This document shows positions 26,301-36,581 of a stretch of DNA of 64,000 nucleotides, piece after piece. The notes beneath the pieces are model-generated. The model was not told the DNA's origin. It saw only the letters and a program-made list of their open reading frames with translations, and did no database searches. Position numbers and translations under genes: made by a program. Numbering within the stretch: the first letter of the stretch is position 1; every line of letters begins with the position of its first letter. This stretch comes from Liquidambar formosana (lineage: Eukaryota; Streptophyta; Magnoliopsida; Saxifragales; Altingiaceae): NCBI GenBank assembly GCA_039720395.1, contig CM077827.1, positions 24,518,375-24,582,374 of the forward strand, in the 5' to 3' direction.

Positions 26301-26987
26301 GGCATATTTGAGGAGTATCCGAGACGTATCCGATGACGTGGCATTGTTTGTTATTGTTTCGATATGTACGAAAAAAATATGTATTAGGGAGTATCCTAGG
26401 CATATCGGTATCCAAAACGGATATGATACGGATTCATTGGGGGGTTTTGAACTATCCATGCTTTGTAGGGTATAGGTGATAGAGGTCGTGTTTTATGGAT
26501 GTGTGCTATTTTGTCAATCTTTTGGGTTATTTCTTTGGAAAGGAATGCCAGAGTTTTCGAGCATTGTCATTCATCTTTGTTTGTTTGTTAACAAGTGTTC
26601 CCAAAAAACGGAAAATCTGGCTTAGTGACAGTTTTTTCTGTTCTCACTGCCAGGTCAGTCCTAGTTTTAGGCACCTGTTCCAATAAATGCATTGGAGACA
26701 TCCATCAGATCTACTATTGTAGACTTATATGGTTAATTAGAGTGCTTTGATTACTCTAATTATCTTCTTTCTTTATTTAGATTAAAAAAAAAAATTAATT
26801 TTTTTTTTCAAAGTTTTAGTGAGCTACAATTGAGTTTTTACTCAAATCTTGTGTATGGAATGAATTGAATAATTCATGTTGTGAAAGACGGCAAATCAGT
26901 AGGTCTACTTCATTTTGTTTTGTCAGCGCACCTGCATACTTATATAAACTCGCATGAATTTTCTGAGTGTCAAACATTTACAGTGTT

Positions 26988-27025
<38 letters not shown>

Positions 27026-28388
27026 TGTTATTTTTTAAACTTTGGTGTGCTTATCAGTTTCTTAAATGGCCTGCTTATAATGCATCAGATCTCCCCAACA
27101 AGCTTTGTATGTATAGTCAATTTCTGTTCTTGCAGTGGCAGGCTGGATCAAGGCAGCTGGCTGCTCCCCCAGGGTTTGAACCAGATAAGAGCAACTGGGG
27201 TTGGAATTGGTTGGAGAGATGGATGGCAGTTCGTCCGTGGGAGAACCGCTTCCTTGACATTAATCTCAGAGATGGAGTGATGATTCGGGAAAACGGATCA
27301 ACTGAGGGAAAGAACGGCACCAGGACTCAGTTAAAATCTTCTGGCAAGAAGCCCATTCCTTCGAACCTTCATTCGAACGTCTCAAGTCAGAAAACAGGTC
27401 CATCTCATTCTGATGGCTGTAGTTCTTCACCCAGCAAGTCAGCAAGCATGCTAGATCCTTCCAACACACAGTCCACCAAGCCAAAGTCTAAGACTCTTGA
27501 AGATCTGGTTGAAGAAGTCAACTCAAGATCTGTTATTGGGTCAAGATCTCATAGCAATCCAAAAGAGAGGTCCACACTACCTGATAAACAGGCTAAGAAG
27601 CGGTTGTCTCTGCCTAACAGTGGTGAGTTTGTGTGGGGTCCTTTAGTTTTTGTGCAGACTCTCTCTCTCTCTTGTGCGCGTGTATTTCAAAAGCGTGTGG
27701 TGCAAGGATTTAGTCTAAACTTGAATGGGGCATTCTGCCTTGTCAATTGTGCCTGGTTTAAACTTGTTCAATGTTTGGGGACAGTATGCGTGATTTATAA
27801 AAGTCTGTTCAATAAATTAGTCCCTTCTGTAAGCTGGGTATTCATGTCCATTCTTCAGATTTTCATTTATTCTTATAGTAGTAGTTTAGATCAAACAGGT
27901 ATACTCAGAGCTCTGTCCTATTTGCAAAGTGCAATGCTATACGTAGCACCATATAGAGCACTTGATGTGGCAATGGACCTCTTGTGGCGATAATGAATAG
28001 CTTGGAGGGTGTTTTTGTCAACGATCTCATGCCACATCAAGTGCTGTTACTAAGAGTTGTTTATAGCATTTCCCATTTGCAAACCCCTTTTGTAAAGGAA
28101 TCTCTAGTGTTACTCCATGCATGCAGATGTCTAAGTCACAGTCCAATAATAAATATGTGGGTTTCTGATTAATCCAGTATTGTTCTGTGAGTTATTCCTT
28201 ATTTATATTTTGATTTGGTTTTTCCAGGGAGCGGTGTTGGGGCTCAAACGGCTAGGCAGCCCAATAGAAATGCTGTCAAAAGGACACCTAGCGCACAGAA
28301 GCCTAATAAGGATAAATCTAAGTTTAATGGAATAGGGGACTCAAATCCAACAAAATCTGTTCCACAGGCTGTTGATCTGCTGCTTTAA
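8333..28388 (+). CDS. IQD5-like IQ67-domain protein, six coding exons, frameshift in exon 5
   Basis: Coding exons: 8333-8416, 9748-9993, 15715-15942, 22179-22293, 27136-27622, 28228-28388; about 439 codons, near the family norm (Arabidopsis IQD5 is a little over 420). The start gives [19 protein letters not shown], the N-terminus of the IQD5-type subgroup. The IQ67 domain (residues about 100-170) begins with IQTAFRGFL at the end of exon 2, is interrupted by the phase-0 intron conserved in the family, and resumes with [23 protein letters not shown] proteins bind calmodulin and act as scaffolds at microtubules, plasma membrane or nucleus. Later exons carry the conserved [19 protein letters not shown] block and a Ser/Pro/Lys-rich tail. 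Donors and acceptors are GT/AG; the exon 1 donor (AAT|GTGGGT) is weak. Exon 5 is 115 bp where the family has 114, so as printed the frame is lost after EAAAKR. The last exon is the least certain. Confidence 0.88.
8417..9747 (+). other. IQD coding intron 1, with short local duplications
   Basis: This intron lies between the MGVSGK exon and the [15 protein letters not shown] exon. It holds no gene. The phrase catctttttggggttcat occurs near 9001 and again near 9077. AACCCCCCT-containing phrases recur near 8625, 8748 and 9040, and actagtttggaatatg recurs near 9165 and 9210. The ORFs here on either strand are low complexity. Confidence 0.6.
10745..12020 (-). mobile_element. 5'-truncated LINE relic (reverse transcriptase C-terminal / zf-RVT region)
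   Basis: The minus strand begins near 12020 with [20 protein letters not shown], which matches the block following the polymerase core in plant L1-type LINE ORF2 (GGLG motif), and continues as decayed zf-RVT-like sequence with stops and frame changes. The T-rich tract at about 10745-10770 is the minus-strand poly(A) tail. It lies in IQD coding intron 2, antisense to the gene. The copy is clearly dead. Confidence 0.65.
12021..13799. other. Intron 2 sequence without recognisable features
   Basis: This is AT-rich intronic sequence between two LINE fragments. I saw no domain-bearing ORF, inverted repeat or RNA gene. It may contain further transposon debris too old to recognise. Confidence 0.4.
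13800..14100 (+). mobile_element. LINE C-terminal fragment, left arm of an inverted pair
   Basis: The + strand shows decayed LINE ORF2 C-terminal text, with [18 protein letters not shown] near 13890-13945 (the 'ERN.R.F' phrase typical of the end of plant LINE ORF2). Its 13940-14090 portion recurs inverted at 14635-14785. Confidence 0.55.
14635..14785 (-). mobile_element. Inverted copy of the LINE fragment, right arm
   Basis: The reverse complement of this interval matches 13940-14090 closely by eye: 'ttgcttcctt.tgggc.ttggtggataaac' and 'ttcttagaaatt.gattgagatttgttcttcaa' occur in both. The roughly 550-bp spacer includes a G homopolymer (about 14448-14459), a C homopolymer (about 14580-14591) and a stretch at 14270-14400 resembling a minus-strand LINE 3' tail. 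Confidence 0.6.
16000..16470. repeat. Direct duplication in IQD intron 3
   Basis: A segment starting 'cccatcac.ttctt' near 16007 recurs near 16323 with 'ttttggaaatgtgagaatt' and 'aacttctctacatgtcaata' in both, then continues with weaker similarity for about 150 bp. The offset is about 315 bp. No function is evident; it looks like a local intronic duplication. Confidence 0.55.
16893..17300. mobile_element. Foldback MITE with near-complete hairpin symmetry
   Basis: Left end 'tatagtccttctattatcag' (about 16901-16920) pairs with right end 'ctgatagtagaaggattata' (about 17275-17294). Inner blocks also pair: 'aaccaaccgttggatta' with 'taatccaacggttgg', and 'ccaaaaatcaagttgatcta' with 'tagatcaacttgatttttgg'. 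The whole 400 bp could fold into one imperfect hairpin. It is bounded by TA repeats, so the target duplication is masked. No coding capacity. It sits in IQD intron 3. Confidence 0.75.
17780..20340 (-). mobile_element. Decayed Copia retrotransposon relic (LTR-like end, gag, zinc knuckle, pre-integrase), split by a hAT element
   Basis: Reading on the minus strand from the right, 20050-20340 resembles an LTR/leader with a TATA-like TTATATATAG near 20155. Next come gag blocks ([19 protein letters not shown] near 19980; [20 protein letters not shown] near 19680) and a CCHC zinc knuckle [14 protein letters not shown] near 19265-19306. These are followed by a protease/pre-integrase-side block ending [18 protein letters not shown] near 18930. 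The GAG-pre-integrase phrase continues across the nested hAT element at about 17800-17882. Frameshifts and stops separate the blocks, and integrase, RT and RNase H are absent. Confidence 0.75.
17883..18799. mobile_element. Non-autonomous hAT element with 8-bp target duplication
   Basis: The element (17891-18791, 901 bp) has terminal inverted repeats starting TAGGGCTGCAACTTGGGTGG at both ends and is flanked by the perfect 8-bp duplication CCTCTGAT (17883-17890 and 18792-18799). An 8-bp duplication with TAGGG-type ends is diagnostic of hAT. Both subterminal regions, about 180 bp each, are rich in CAACCC/GGGTTG words in opposite orientation, as expected for transposase-binding subterminal repeats. 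No transposase ORF is present. It is inserted inside the Copia relic. Confidence 0.88.
20560..21690 (+). mobile_element. LINE ORF2 C-terminal relic
   Basis: The + strand carries scattered LINE-like phrases with stops between them: [20 protein letters not shown] near 20650-20710 and [15 protein letters not shown] near 21394-21437, the latter matching the end of plant LINE ORF2. A TGTTGGGAAGTTCCACATC motif at about 20951 resembles the start of short TRIM-type LTRs, but no matching end or duplication was found. A long T run followed by a G run lies at about 21518-21547. Confidence 0.5.
22947..23068 (-). mobile_element. Short retroposed LINE tail with 9-bp target duplication
   Basis: TTTTACAAC occurs at 22938-22946 and at 23069-23077. 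The insert starts with a long T run, which is a minus-strand poly(A) tail. It also holds an A run and a G run at about 22999-23038. The reverse complement resembles the tail-like stretch at 14270-14400, which suggests one LINE family supplied both. It lies in IQD intron 4. Confidence 0.6.
23171..23398 (+). mobile_element. LINE 3'-end fragment with poly(A)
   Basis: The + strand ends 'ttttgatcaataaatttcc' and then an A tract (about 23387-23398), the typical close of plant LINE or processed copies. The ORFs in two frames upstream are low-complexity Leu/Phe-rich and look like decayed LINE 3' sequence, not a gene. Confidence 0.45.
23425..23523 (+). mobile_element. tRNA-derived SINE-like element
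   Basis: The sequence GGCTAGCCTAGTGGTGAAGG near 23428 resembles an RNA polymerase III A box. About 50 bp later GGGGTTCAAACCCC matches a B box. The copy ends in a long A run (about 23502-23522). This order and size fit a plant SINE. It cannot fold as a complete tRNA cloverleaf, so it is not called a tRNA gene. Confidence 0.5.
23524..25019. other. IQD intron 4 sequence without recognisable features
   Basis: This is AT-rich intron. I saw no domain-bearing ORF, terminal inverted repeat or RNA gene in it. Confidence 0.4.
25020..26700 (+). mobile_element. LINE ORF2 C-terminal relic interrupted by a TIR element
   Basis: The left part (25020-25767) contains the zf-RVT-like stretch [20 protein letters not shown] (about 25490-25549), followed by a Cys-containing block (CVQCESN). 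The right part (26469-26700) resumes with [14 protein letters not shown] text near 26537, as at the end of plant LINE ORF2. The two halves are separated by the nested element 25768-26468. Several stops show the copy is dead. It lies on the same strand as the IQD gene. Confidence 0.65.
25768..26468. mobile_element. Nested non-autonomous TIR element (probable hAT)
   Basis: Its ends are imperfect inverted repeats: CTATGAAGCATGGATA at the left, and the complement of CTACAAAGCATGGATA at the right. Flanking 8-mers CGTACAGG (25760-25767) and GGTATAGG (26469-26476) match at six of eight positions, compatible with an aged hAT duplication. Subterminal regions are full of GGATACGGATA / TATCCGA words. 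A CA microsatellite (about 25909-25930) lies inside. No transposase. Confidence 0.6.
26992..27021. repeat. TC microsatellite in IQD intron 4
   Basis: A TC dinucleotide run lies about 115 bp before the exon at 27136. It makes an apparent 370-codon ORF through the intron and exon, which is not the real reading. Confidence 0.8.
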
Positions 28389-29892
28389 ATATCTCATGGA
28401 AAATTTCTTATTCTCTGTTTAGGTGCTGCCATTTCAGTTTGTATATATAGAGGTCCTTTCTTGCAAGGAGATGCAGTCACATCGCTTCTGTTCCTGTCAC
28501 AAAAACTTCCAATGTGGTTTCACTATGGCAGAGTTGATGAGATGGGCTTGACTCGTGAGAGAAATAAGGTTAGCAGGATATGATCTGTACTGATTATAAT
28601 CTCAATTTATTGTTACCATCCATGTGATAATGCGGTATTTATTTATAAAATGTATGATTTCTAGAGCGGTTGTGCTTCACATTATTTTCGGTGTTGTGGA
28701 ATTCTGTTTCTATCCTCTGGTTGTTGAAGATTATGAACTGTGCTTGTGTTAAATTATCCATAGGAGAGTAGAGGTTGGTGCATGTAGTTGAAAGAGTTTT
28801 GTTTTCATTAATTGCATAGTGTTGACTGAAAAACCACATCAAGGATTATAAATTATCTTCTTTTTTTTTTTTTTTTTGTTTTGGTTGCGCGCATGCAAAT
28901 TCCACTGTAATGCTATTTTCCTATTTCATTTATTAAAATAAAAAAAGAAAAAAAAAAGAGTTATTTACCAGCATGAGAAAGATTTTTTGAAGCAATGGTA
29001 GTTTATCAATTTTGAATATCTTTAGATTTTTAGGAATTTTATCAAGCTCCCTATATTATCTGATTTGTAATATCCATGTGTAATGTATAAATTTGGCTAG
29101 TGTTGAAGGCATTGTTGCTTCAATGGCCATAGTATAAATTTGACCATTTTTACCCATTGAGTCAAAATTTCACCTTTCCTCATTTGAGTGCAAGAAACTT
29201 CACCCCTTAGGCCAAACACATTGGATTAATGATTCATTTCACTATTGTTAAAAATAGGACGGATAAAATATTTCGGCTGCACGTTTCTATGCTGTTGTTG
29301 CATCCATAGAGTTTCATCACCATCATCCTCCTGTAATGCCAAAGCTTCAGTCTTCTTTCTTCAGTCTCAACCTCTCCTCATCATAGTTTATGACAGCCTG
29401 AAGTACGTCCTACTGTAGGATACCCACAGCCTTTCGATCCCACAAACCATAAACACAGCACATCATTACAAGTCCGATCCAATATCTGATGATCACCAAA
29501 CTCCTATGGCCACCTTATCTTCACCACTTGTTCTGCACATCTGCTGCCTATGCCCGAGAAGACATTGCAACTGCTGTCACTTTATTTCCTCACTTCAGAG
29601 CGGCTGCACGTCCTTCTTGCTCGGGTTGAACACCATCTTTAACTTTTAGGGTACATTTAGATGTAGAATTTTCAATTTTGTGAGAGTGATTTGGGGGTAG
29701 GATGAGATTCCAGATTTTGTTAAGTCAATATATCTTGTTTAGGAAATCACGCTTTAAGTACTTTCGAAAGTCTGTTCAATCATATTGCGTAATGATGTGA
29801 ATTGATGATTAAACATTTCTTTCGCATTAACCAGATGATTTCGACCTCAAAATGCATTCAGGCTTTATTTGGTTTGTGGATTTTATCAAAGA

Positions 29893-29923
<31 letters not shown>
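28389..29923. other. IQD 3' flank and intergenic spacer
   Basis: Positions 28389 to about 28650 are the probable 3'UTR; I could not fix the poly(A) site. The remainder is AT-rich with homopolymers (T run about 28861-28877) and a TA microsatellite at about 29901-29922. No gene seen. Confidence 0.45.
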
Positions 29924-29924
<1 letters not shown>

Positions 29925-31020
29925 GGGGAGGGTTCCGTTGACACCTGGTGTAAGAGTTTACTCTTACACTTTTTTTAAGCCTCAGATGTCTTTTCATCCG
30001 ATGGCTCTCCTTCATCCTCACTTCATACCTTTTTAAGCACAAAACTAGATTAGATTTACAGATTGGGTTCGAATTAAACCCAAAACCCAAACAGTTTACA
30101 ACGTAAAGCTTTTACTCCTTTTCATAAACGAAGTATTTCCTTTATTTTTCCTTTGTTTGGGTACTACTCAGAAATTTGTTCAAGAAAATAACAAAATCTT
30201 TTGAAAGTAGTTTTACAATAATCCCAATCCAACAAAATTCGAATTACAAGACCACTAATATCCCATTTCAGTTTGATAATTTTTAGCTTCTATGAAGACA
30301 TAAAAAATTTACTTATCCAAAAAAAAAAAAAAAAGACAGTAAAAAATTTAAATAAGTGAAACAAAAAAAAAAAAAAAAAAAATCCTATTTTGGAAGAACA
30401 TTCAAGCCTAATTACCCATTAAATCAATCTCAGTTAGTTTTCACTGCAACTTCAAATAGTTCGGCGCTTTGGCCAGATTCGACCATGAAATAAATACGCA
30501 GTTCACAACGAGTGTTGATATGGTTTTTTAATCTTCAAATCTTATTCCAATATGGTTCTTCTTGAAGAAAAAAATTTTAAGCCATTAATGGGGTACAAAA
30601 GCAGAGAAACTTGAAAAGATAAAAGGATAAAAAAACTTAAGAGAAAAAGGGGAGGTACGATCCCAACCACAAACTATATCATAAGGACAGACCATCAAAG
30701 AGATAACAATGGGCCACGGAAAGTGTCTTAGGTGAAGAGATTTCGTCCCCACCCTAACAATGGGTGAGCTTTTCCCACTGTTGAGAAAGAGAGATAGAGT
30801 AATTGGAATGGGGATAGGGCGAGAGAGAGATGCAGGAATGGTGACTAGAATGGGTTTTGGGTTATTTTTAATCCTACCCGATTTGTGTCCAACCTAGTTT
30901 TGTGTTTAATAAGGTATAAAGTGAGGATGAATGAGAGCCATTGGATGGAAACACATCTAAGGCTTAAAAAAGATGTGAGAGTTTTACTCTTACACCAGGT
31001 GTCAACGGAACCCTCCCCAT
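29924..31020. mobile_element. Long-TIR non-autonomous DNA element (Mutator-like or foldback)
   Basis: The left end 'ggggagggttccgttgacac' (from about 29925) is the reverse complement of the right end 'gtgtcaacggaaccctcccc' (to about 31018). Similarity continues inward for about 180 bp through 'cacctggtgtaagagt', 'atggctct.cttcatcctcact' and 'acacaaaact' blocks. The interior (about 30110-30830) has no transposase. TA repeats flank both ends and hide any duplication. TIRs this long suggest a Mutator-like element, but this is not proven. Confidence 0.75.
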
Positions 31021-34000
31021 ATATATATATAAGAAATTCTACTTTTCTTTATTTGGTTGCAATGAAAAATTGGAAGAAAATGAAGAATTGGAATAATTTT
31101 GGCTTGATATGATTTAATATTTTCCTTTCATTTTCTTTCCTCATTTATTTTCCCTTCCTTTTTTTTTCCTTGGTAGAATCCAAGAACCAAATAGAGGGTC
31201 AAAGTAGTAATGAACTCCATGGTATGGAGCAAGAAAGTTGGGCTTATTTGCAAATCCTACATCAACAAGATAATACTTAGGTGCAATATAAAGTCACCTA
31301 TATATTAATTAAGATGATGGGAATTTTTTAGTCATATAACTACATAATGGGGAAAAACAAGAAGAATGCAACGCTTTCTGGAATTTCAAGTTTGTTCTTC
31401 CCATTGATTGCTAAATTGAGAACAAGTGAATTTGACAGTGGAACTTTTCCAACCTGCTAATACATACTGAAATTGCATGTTAAATGAGCATATTGCTAAA
31501 ACATTTTGTGAAATAACTCCCTTTCTGTTCCGAAATGCTCCTTACTCGTCTATGCTTACAAAACCGGAGCAGTGTGCCCTGTCTATTGTTCCCACACAAT
31601 AGCAATAACTAAAATTATTAACAATTAATTATTAAAAATAATTAATAATTAATAATAATTTACAATAACAGATATCTTAATCTCAAAAATAAAATAAAAT
31701 TTTGAATTTCATTGTTACAGTAGCTTGAAGTAGAAATAAAACTCCTCAAGAATTGTTAGTTGTGTGGGTTTAAATATTTTTGGTGAGAGTGTTACGATTG
31801 CATTTAATAAGTTGTTGAAGTGGCGACTAATGGTTTTCACAGGAATGTTGATTCAGGGGAATGTTGAAATCATTCTTAAACATTTTGATTACGTTCATTA
31901 TGGCTTGTTAATAGCCACTTGCTCTTCGATACTTACATTTCTAGTAGAGCGTAATAGGCCTTCATCCTCTATAATCTCACCTAATTTATTTTTTTAGTAG
32001 CATCTTTATTCATGTGAAGCATTTCTTGACAAGCATCTGGCATGACCATTTTTATGTTCCTTAATATAGTCATGACCACTTAAAACTAAAATTACAATAT
32101 GAGGGCTTTGGATATGTAGTGCTCATAGGTAATAAGACTGGCTCCAATTAGACAATATTTCCTACCACTACTACAGTGAGGTCTTCATCATTAGAATCAT
32201 CTATTTTGATTTTTTTGACCTGCAATTTAGTGTCAATCAGATTAATTATTTAAGAAAGCCTAAGTCCAAATAGGTTAGAATTGACCTAGTTTGTTTGCGT
32301 ATTTCTTTATTGGTTGTTTCCTGGTTGTTGTGTTTTTTAGTTTTCTTAATTGCTTGCGTGACGTTTAATGATGATAAAAACCCAAGTGCAGTTGCAACCA
32401 ACTCGAATAATATGGGTGCTGACAAGTTTGGGCTTTGAAACTTTTTCATGTGAAAACTTAGTCCCTGAATCCCAATATTTGATTAGTTAAACTTAATTTT
32501 CGTAACATAATCTTTTTTGCAATTCTTTTTTTTTTTTTTTAAATAAAAAAAAAAGGTGACGACTCCTAAATTGAATTCCATCTTTCATGGATCTCGAAAT
32601 AACGACGTCCACAATGCCATGGTGGCTACCTTTGCGTCCCTTGATCTGTTTTGCGCCTTTGGGAAATTAGGTAGCCACCAGTCTCAATCCTCACTTTGTG
32701 CTATTATTCTTGATCATGATAGTCACGACTTTTCCATGCACATGCCTCACTAGTGCTAGTGTTACGGTGCCCTCGCTTGGTGTTTGTTCCACTGTCTTTT
32801 TAATTCCTTGCATATTTTTGAGAGATGATCTTCAGGGCTTTTTGGTAGTAGTATCTTCTTTCATAGTCAAAATGGGCATGCCCTTTTCTTTTTCTTTTTT
32901 TTTAAAGAGTTGATCTTCAAGGCTTTGGTAGGAGTGCCTTCTTTCATAGTCAACTTGGGCAAGCTCCATTTTTTTTTTTTTTTTTTTTTTTTTTGGCAAA
33001 AGAAAAAGAATATGTAACAACTAAAGGAGTTAGAAACGTGGGTTCTTATACGTGTTTTAATTAAAGTATTAAAGCCTGAACCTTGTGGTTGTCCAGTCTG
33101 TTTCCCATCAGCCATCAACAAACAATAGAAGCGGGCAAAAAGGCAGAGATGTTGAAAATGCTGTTGAAGTTATAAATTATATTACACAAACAAGTATCAT
33201 GAGTTTTATGTGGTCTAACCGAAGAGAAATATAATATAGTGCATGAATAAAACATATGATTGTACGTGTCTAAGAGGATCAGTCGAATGGATAAGTATTT
33301 CAAAATCTTTTGAGATAAAAAGAGAAAATGAAATACTTACAACCCTTAATCATAAGGATTTTATTTTTCTGTTTTATTTAGTGGGGAGAAAAAATAAAAA
33401 TAAAAAAATAAAATTCTGTCATTGGTTTTGGGTTGGTTAGGCTGTTGTGTCTAGAAGGGTCACCGAGTGGGGTCTAAATTTTGACAAACTTACTGAGAAG
33501 TGGGCCTGGCTTTGGGTCTTGACAAGCTTGAAATGTTGAGTGCATGCTTAATTGGTCCATCGAAATTTCTCTGAGTTTGGTGAAGCCTTTTGCTGAATTT
33601 TTTTATTATTATTGTTTGTTAGAATAGAAGGATTGGAACCCTCCAACCTCCACCCTACTGATACCAATTAGGCAACGACTAATTGGTCCTTTGTTGTGAT
33701 TTAGGTTAGTAGATTCGTGAGATGACGTAAAAAGCACCTACACATTTATCTTATGAATGAATTCTTCTGGACAAATGAGAGAGAGGAAATTAAAAACTAT
33801 CCTATCACCTTAGATTAGAATATTTAAAAAAGTTGTAATTATCTTTATAATTAATGTGATAGGATCAATTCTTAGAAATTCATAAAATGCTACTATTTTG
33901 AATCTCTACTCTTATTTGTGATGATAACCATTAATTTTTTGAAAATTTTAATCTAAGGTGAAGAATTTGTACTTTTAATACTATGTAAATTCTTTTGAAT

Positions 34001-36300
34001 TGTTTAATTTCGAATTGGACACCCAAACATGCCCTAACTTATCACGGGTCTTATAAATTGTCACTTGTCTGATATCTTTCCCTTTTTATAAGTAGGGAGA
34101 TTAGAGATTCGAAACTTAATTTCAATGTTCAAAAATAAAATTTTCTCCTATTTTTTAATTAAATTTAGATACCTTGAGAATATAAATATTCTGGTCGAAG
34201 AATTTTAGTTTTATCAAATGGCTACATTAGGGACTGTTTGGGAATTTAAAAAATTGGATTAGACTGGGTCCAATTCAAAACTATTATCTGGTTTTTAAGT
34301 AAACCAACTTACAGTTGGTTTGAAAAAAAAAACTGTGTTTATACTTTATTTTCATAACAAAGTTGAACTGATTAATAAGAAAATGAGAATTATCGAACAG
34401 TGTAAAAGGAAAATTAGCCAGAGTTATATCCAACTGGTCAAGTTTTTGGGTTTGCCAAATAACCCCTTACCTATTGAGATTGCATTGTACATTAAATGAT
34501 GGTAGAAAAAGTCCAAAAAGGTAAATGGAAAAAGAAACGATCTATATATATATATATATATATAATATTATTTTGAGCTACAACCAAACAGCTGGATAAG
34601 ATTTCTGATGATTCTCCCTGTCTGAGTTATGTTGCTTGGAAGTTGTGATGCATCCATTTTCCCTTTTTGTTACTATTATGTTCCTTATTATTATTAGGAA
34701 CACCATTTTTTTTTTTTTTTTTTTTTGTTTTGTTTTTTGGCTGAGTTATTATTGGGAACAATTGTAAAGGTGATAAAACTCCCAAGCGTGGCTATCTTTG
34801 AAACACACTAAACACTCATTATTTTTGGTTTAAAGATATAAAACTCCAGATTTCATATAATTAGTAAGTACACATAAATACCCATCCACACTTCTTTATA
34901 ATAATTCAAAAAAAAAAAAAAAAAATCCTCATTTAACTTACAAGATTCAAATATGGTGCAAAAAAAAAAAATATATGTATATATATTTTGTTTATTAACA
35001 AATATAAAAATATTTTGTAAGTTAAGGGGAGTGATTCATATCCTTTCATCACCCCCACCGACACCGATAATCATCTACCAAAATAAAAAAAGGAAAGAAA
35101 AGGTGAGTCCAACATTTATATTATATTCCACCGCAAAAAAGTAACAGCCACTGATTAGATTAAATTAAAAGGGGAGAAGGTCAAGATCCGTTCATGGGCT
35201 CACTGTCAGGCCATAAGCTAACGAAACGTCGCCACAACTCCATTTAATGTTAATTATATACAGACGTGCACTAGCCTGACTGACAAGTAACTACCTAGGT
35301 GCCTTTGCATGTAATTATGGACTCTCTCTGGCCAAAAAATTTATAAAAATAAATATGAGTACATCAAGTCTGCACCCGAAAAAAGAAAAAAAAAGAAAAA
35401 AAAAAGGAGTATATATTATGAATAAAAAAAAATATTACGAATGCTGCGTGTTTGCACAAAAAAAAAAAAAATTTAGAAATAAAAAAATAAAATGCTGTTT
35501 TTGATGTAAGAAGTTTGCAAGATAAAGTTTAAGAAATAATCTTAAAAGGTAACGAGAGTTGAATCCAAAACCTTTTATATGATAAAAGGTCATAAAATTA
35601 CACAGTTTACCCCTCAAGGTTGGCGATTGATTTTTATTTGTTAACTTTACTATTTATTTTCCAAAATATTTCAGCATTTTACAAAAATCAAAGTATATAA
35701 TTCATCTAAATTTAAAGCTCCTAGCTAGGTTATTTAACAGTCAATATTGTGAAGGCGTTAATCTTCTCCTAAATGTAATTCTTAAATTAGATTAGTAATT
35801 AATGAAATTTATGTCTCAAGAAACGATAAATTTGACTTCTCAGTCTTTTTTTAGATTAATTATTTTTGGGAGACTTCTAGATTCATCGAGCTACAGGAAA
35901 ATAATTACAGTTCAATGCAAATCCTATTAATTTCCTAGTAAATGACTACTAACTTATTTAACAATAACTACTAATTGTAATTATTTTTTATAGGCAAGCC
36001 AATCTAAAATTCCCCCATTATTTTTTAGATTTTATCATGAATCTTAATTGATGTGCAGCGTTATGATTTATTTGTGTTTAAAAAATTAATCCAACCGAAT
36101 ATCTTAATACCTTCTTGGTAGAGGAAAAAGAAAAAAAAGAAAAAAAGGAAATCTCCTTCCTATGTGACTCTTGATTACGTTTTATTATACTAATATTTAA
36201 GGTTGACACGTATTTCTTTCAAATTTTGATGGAAAATTAAGAGGATACCCATTGCTTGATCACATTCTCACAATCACACTTCACAATAAATAAATAAATA
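31021..36300. other. Intergenic region, no gene recognised
   Basis: About 5.3 kb of AT-rich sequence. It contains a two-unit direct repeat at 32821-32965, homopolymer runs (for example T at 32970-32994 and 34708-34726) and a possible MITE at about 34228-34470 with weak inverted ends. 'ggtgacgactcc' near 32557 recalls the 'ggagtcgccacc' phrase in the solo LTR at 4.6 kb, so an LTR fragment may be present. All ORFs are short and without domains. Confidence 0.5.
32821..32965. repeat. Two-unit direct repeat, period about 87 bp
   Basis: 'tgatcttcagggcttt' followed by 'cttctttcatagtcaa' and 'gggcatgccc' at 32826-32882 recurs as 'tgatcttcaaggctttggta', 'cttctttcatagtcaa' and 'gggcaagctcc' at 32911-32967. 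The spacer is T/C-rich. It looks like a simple local duplication. Confidence 0.6.
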
Positions 36301-36317
36301 ATATTTTGTTATAAAAA

Positions 36318-36540
36318 AGGGTTTTCTTAACATGTGACCTTAGGGCATATGTTAAATTGTAATTAATGATCTAATTATTGTATTGGAAATGATAAAAATA
36401 CATTGTAAATTGTGAAAGTTGCTTAAAAAAATATGAAAATATTTGGAAAATTATGAAAACATATTTTTCCATACAATGATTAGGCTATTAATTGTGACTT
36501 AAGATATGCCCTTAAGATACACGTTAAGAAAACCTTTAAA
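36318..36540. mobile_element. MITE copy 1, upstream of the glycosyltransferase gene
   Basis: The left end 'gggttttcttaacatgtgac' and the right end (complement reads ggttttcttaacgtgtatct) form terminal inverted repeats that extend inward for about 60 bp with interruptions. The total is about 220 bp with a palindromic character and an AT-rich centre. Confidence 0.7.
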
Positions 36541-36581
36541 AAAAAAAAAAAAGACTCAACAAAAATAAATAAATTAATAAA

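Noticed and set aside
26881..27993. 370-codon ORF on the + strand
   Set aside because: It is exon 6 of the IQD gene read through into both neighbouring introns. The TC microsatellite keeps the left part open, and splice sites at 27135 and 27623 define the real exon.
32832..33121. Lys-rich minus-strand ORFs
   Set aside because: Created by a long T homopolymer and the local direct repeat; no coding evidence.
34228..34470. Possible MITE with AGGGACTGTTTGGGAA-like ends
   Set aside because: The right end matches only loosely and no duplication could be drawn, so it is only mentioned in the intergenic entry.
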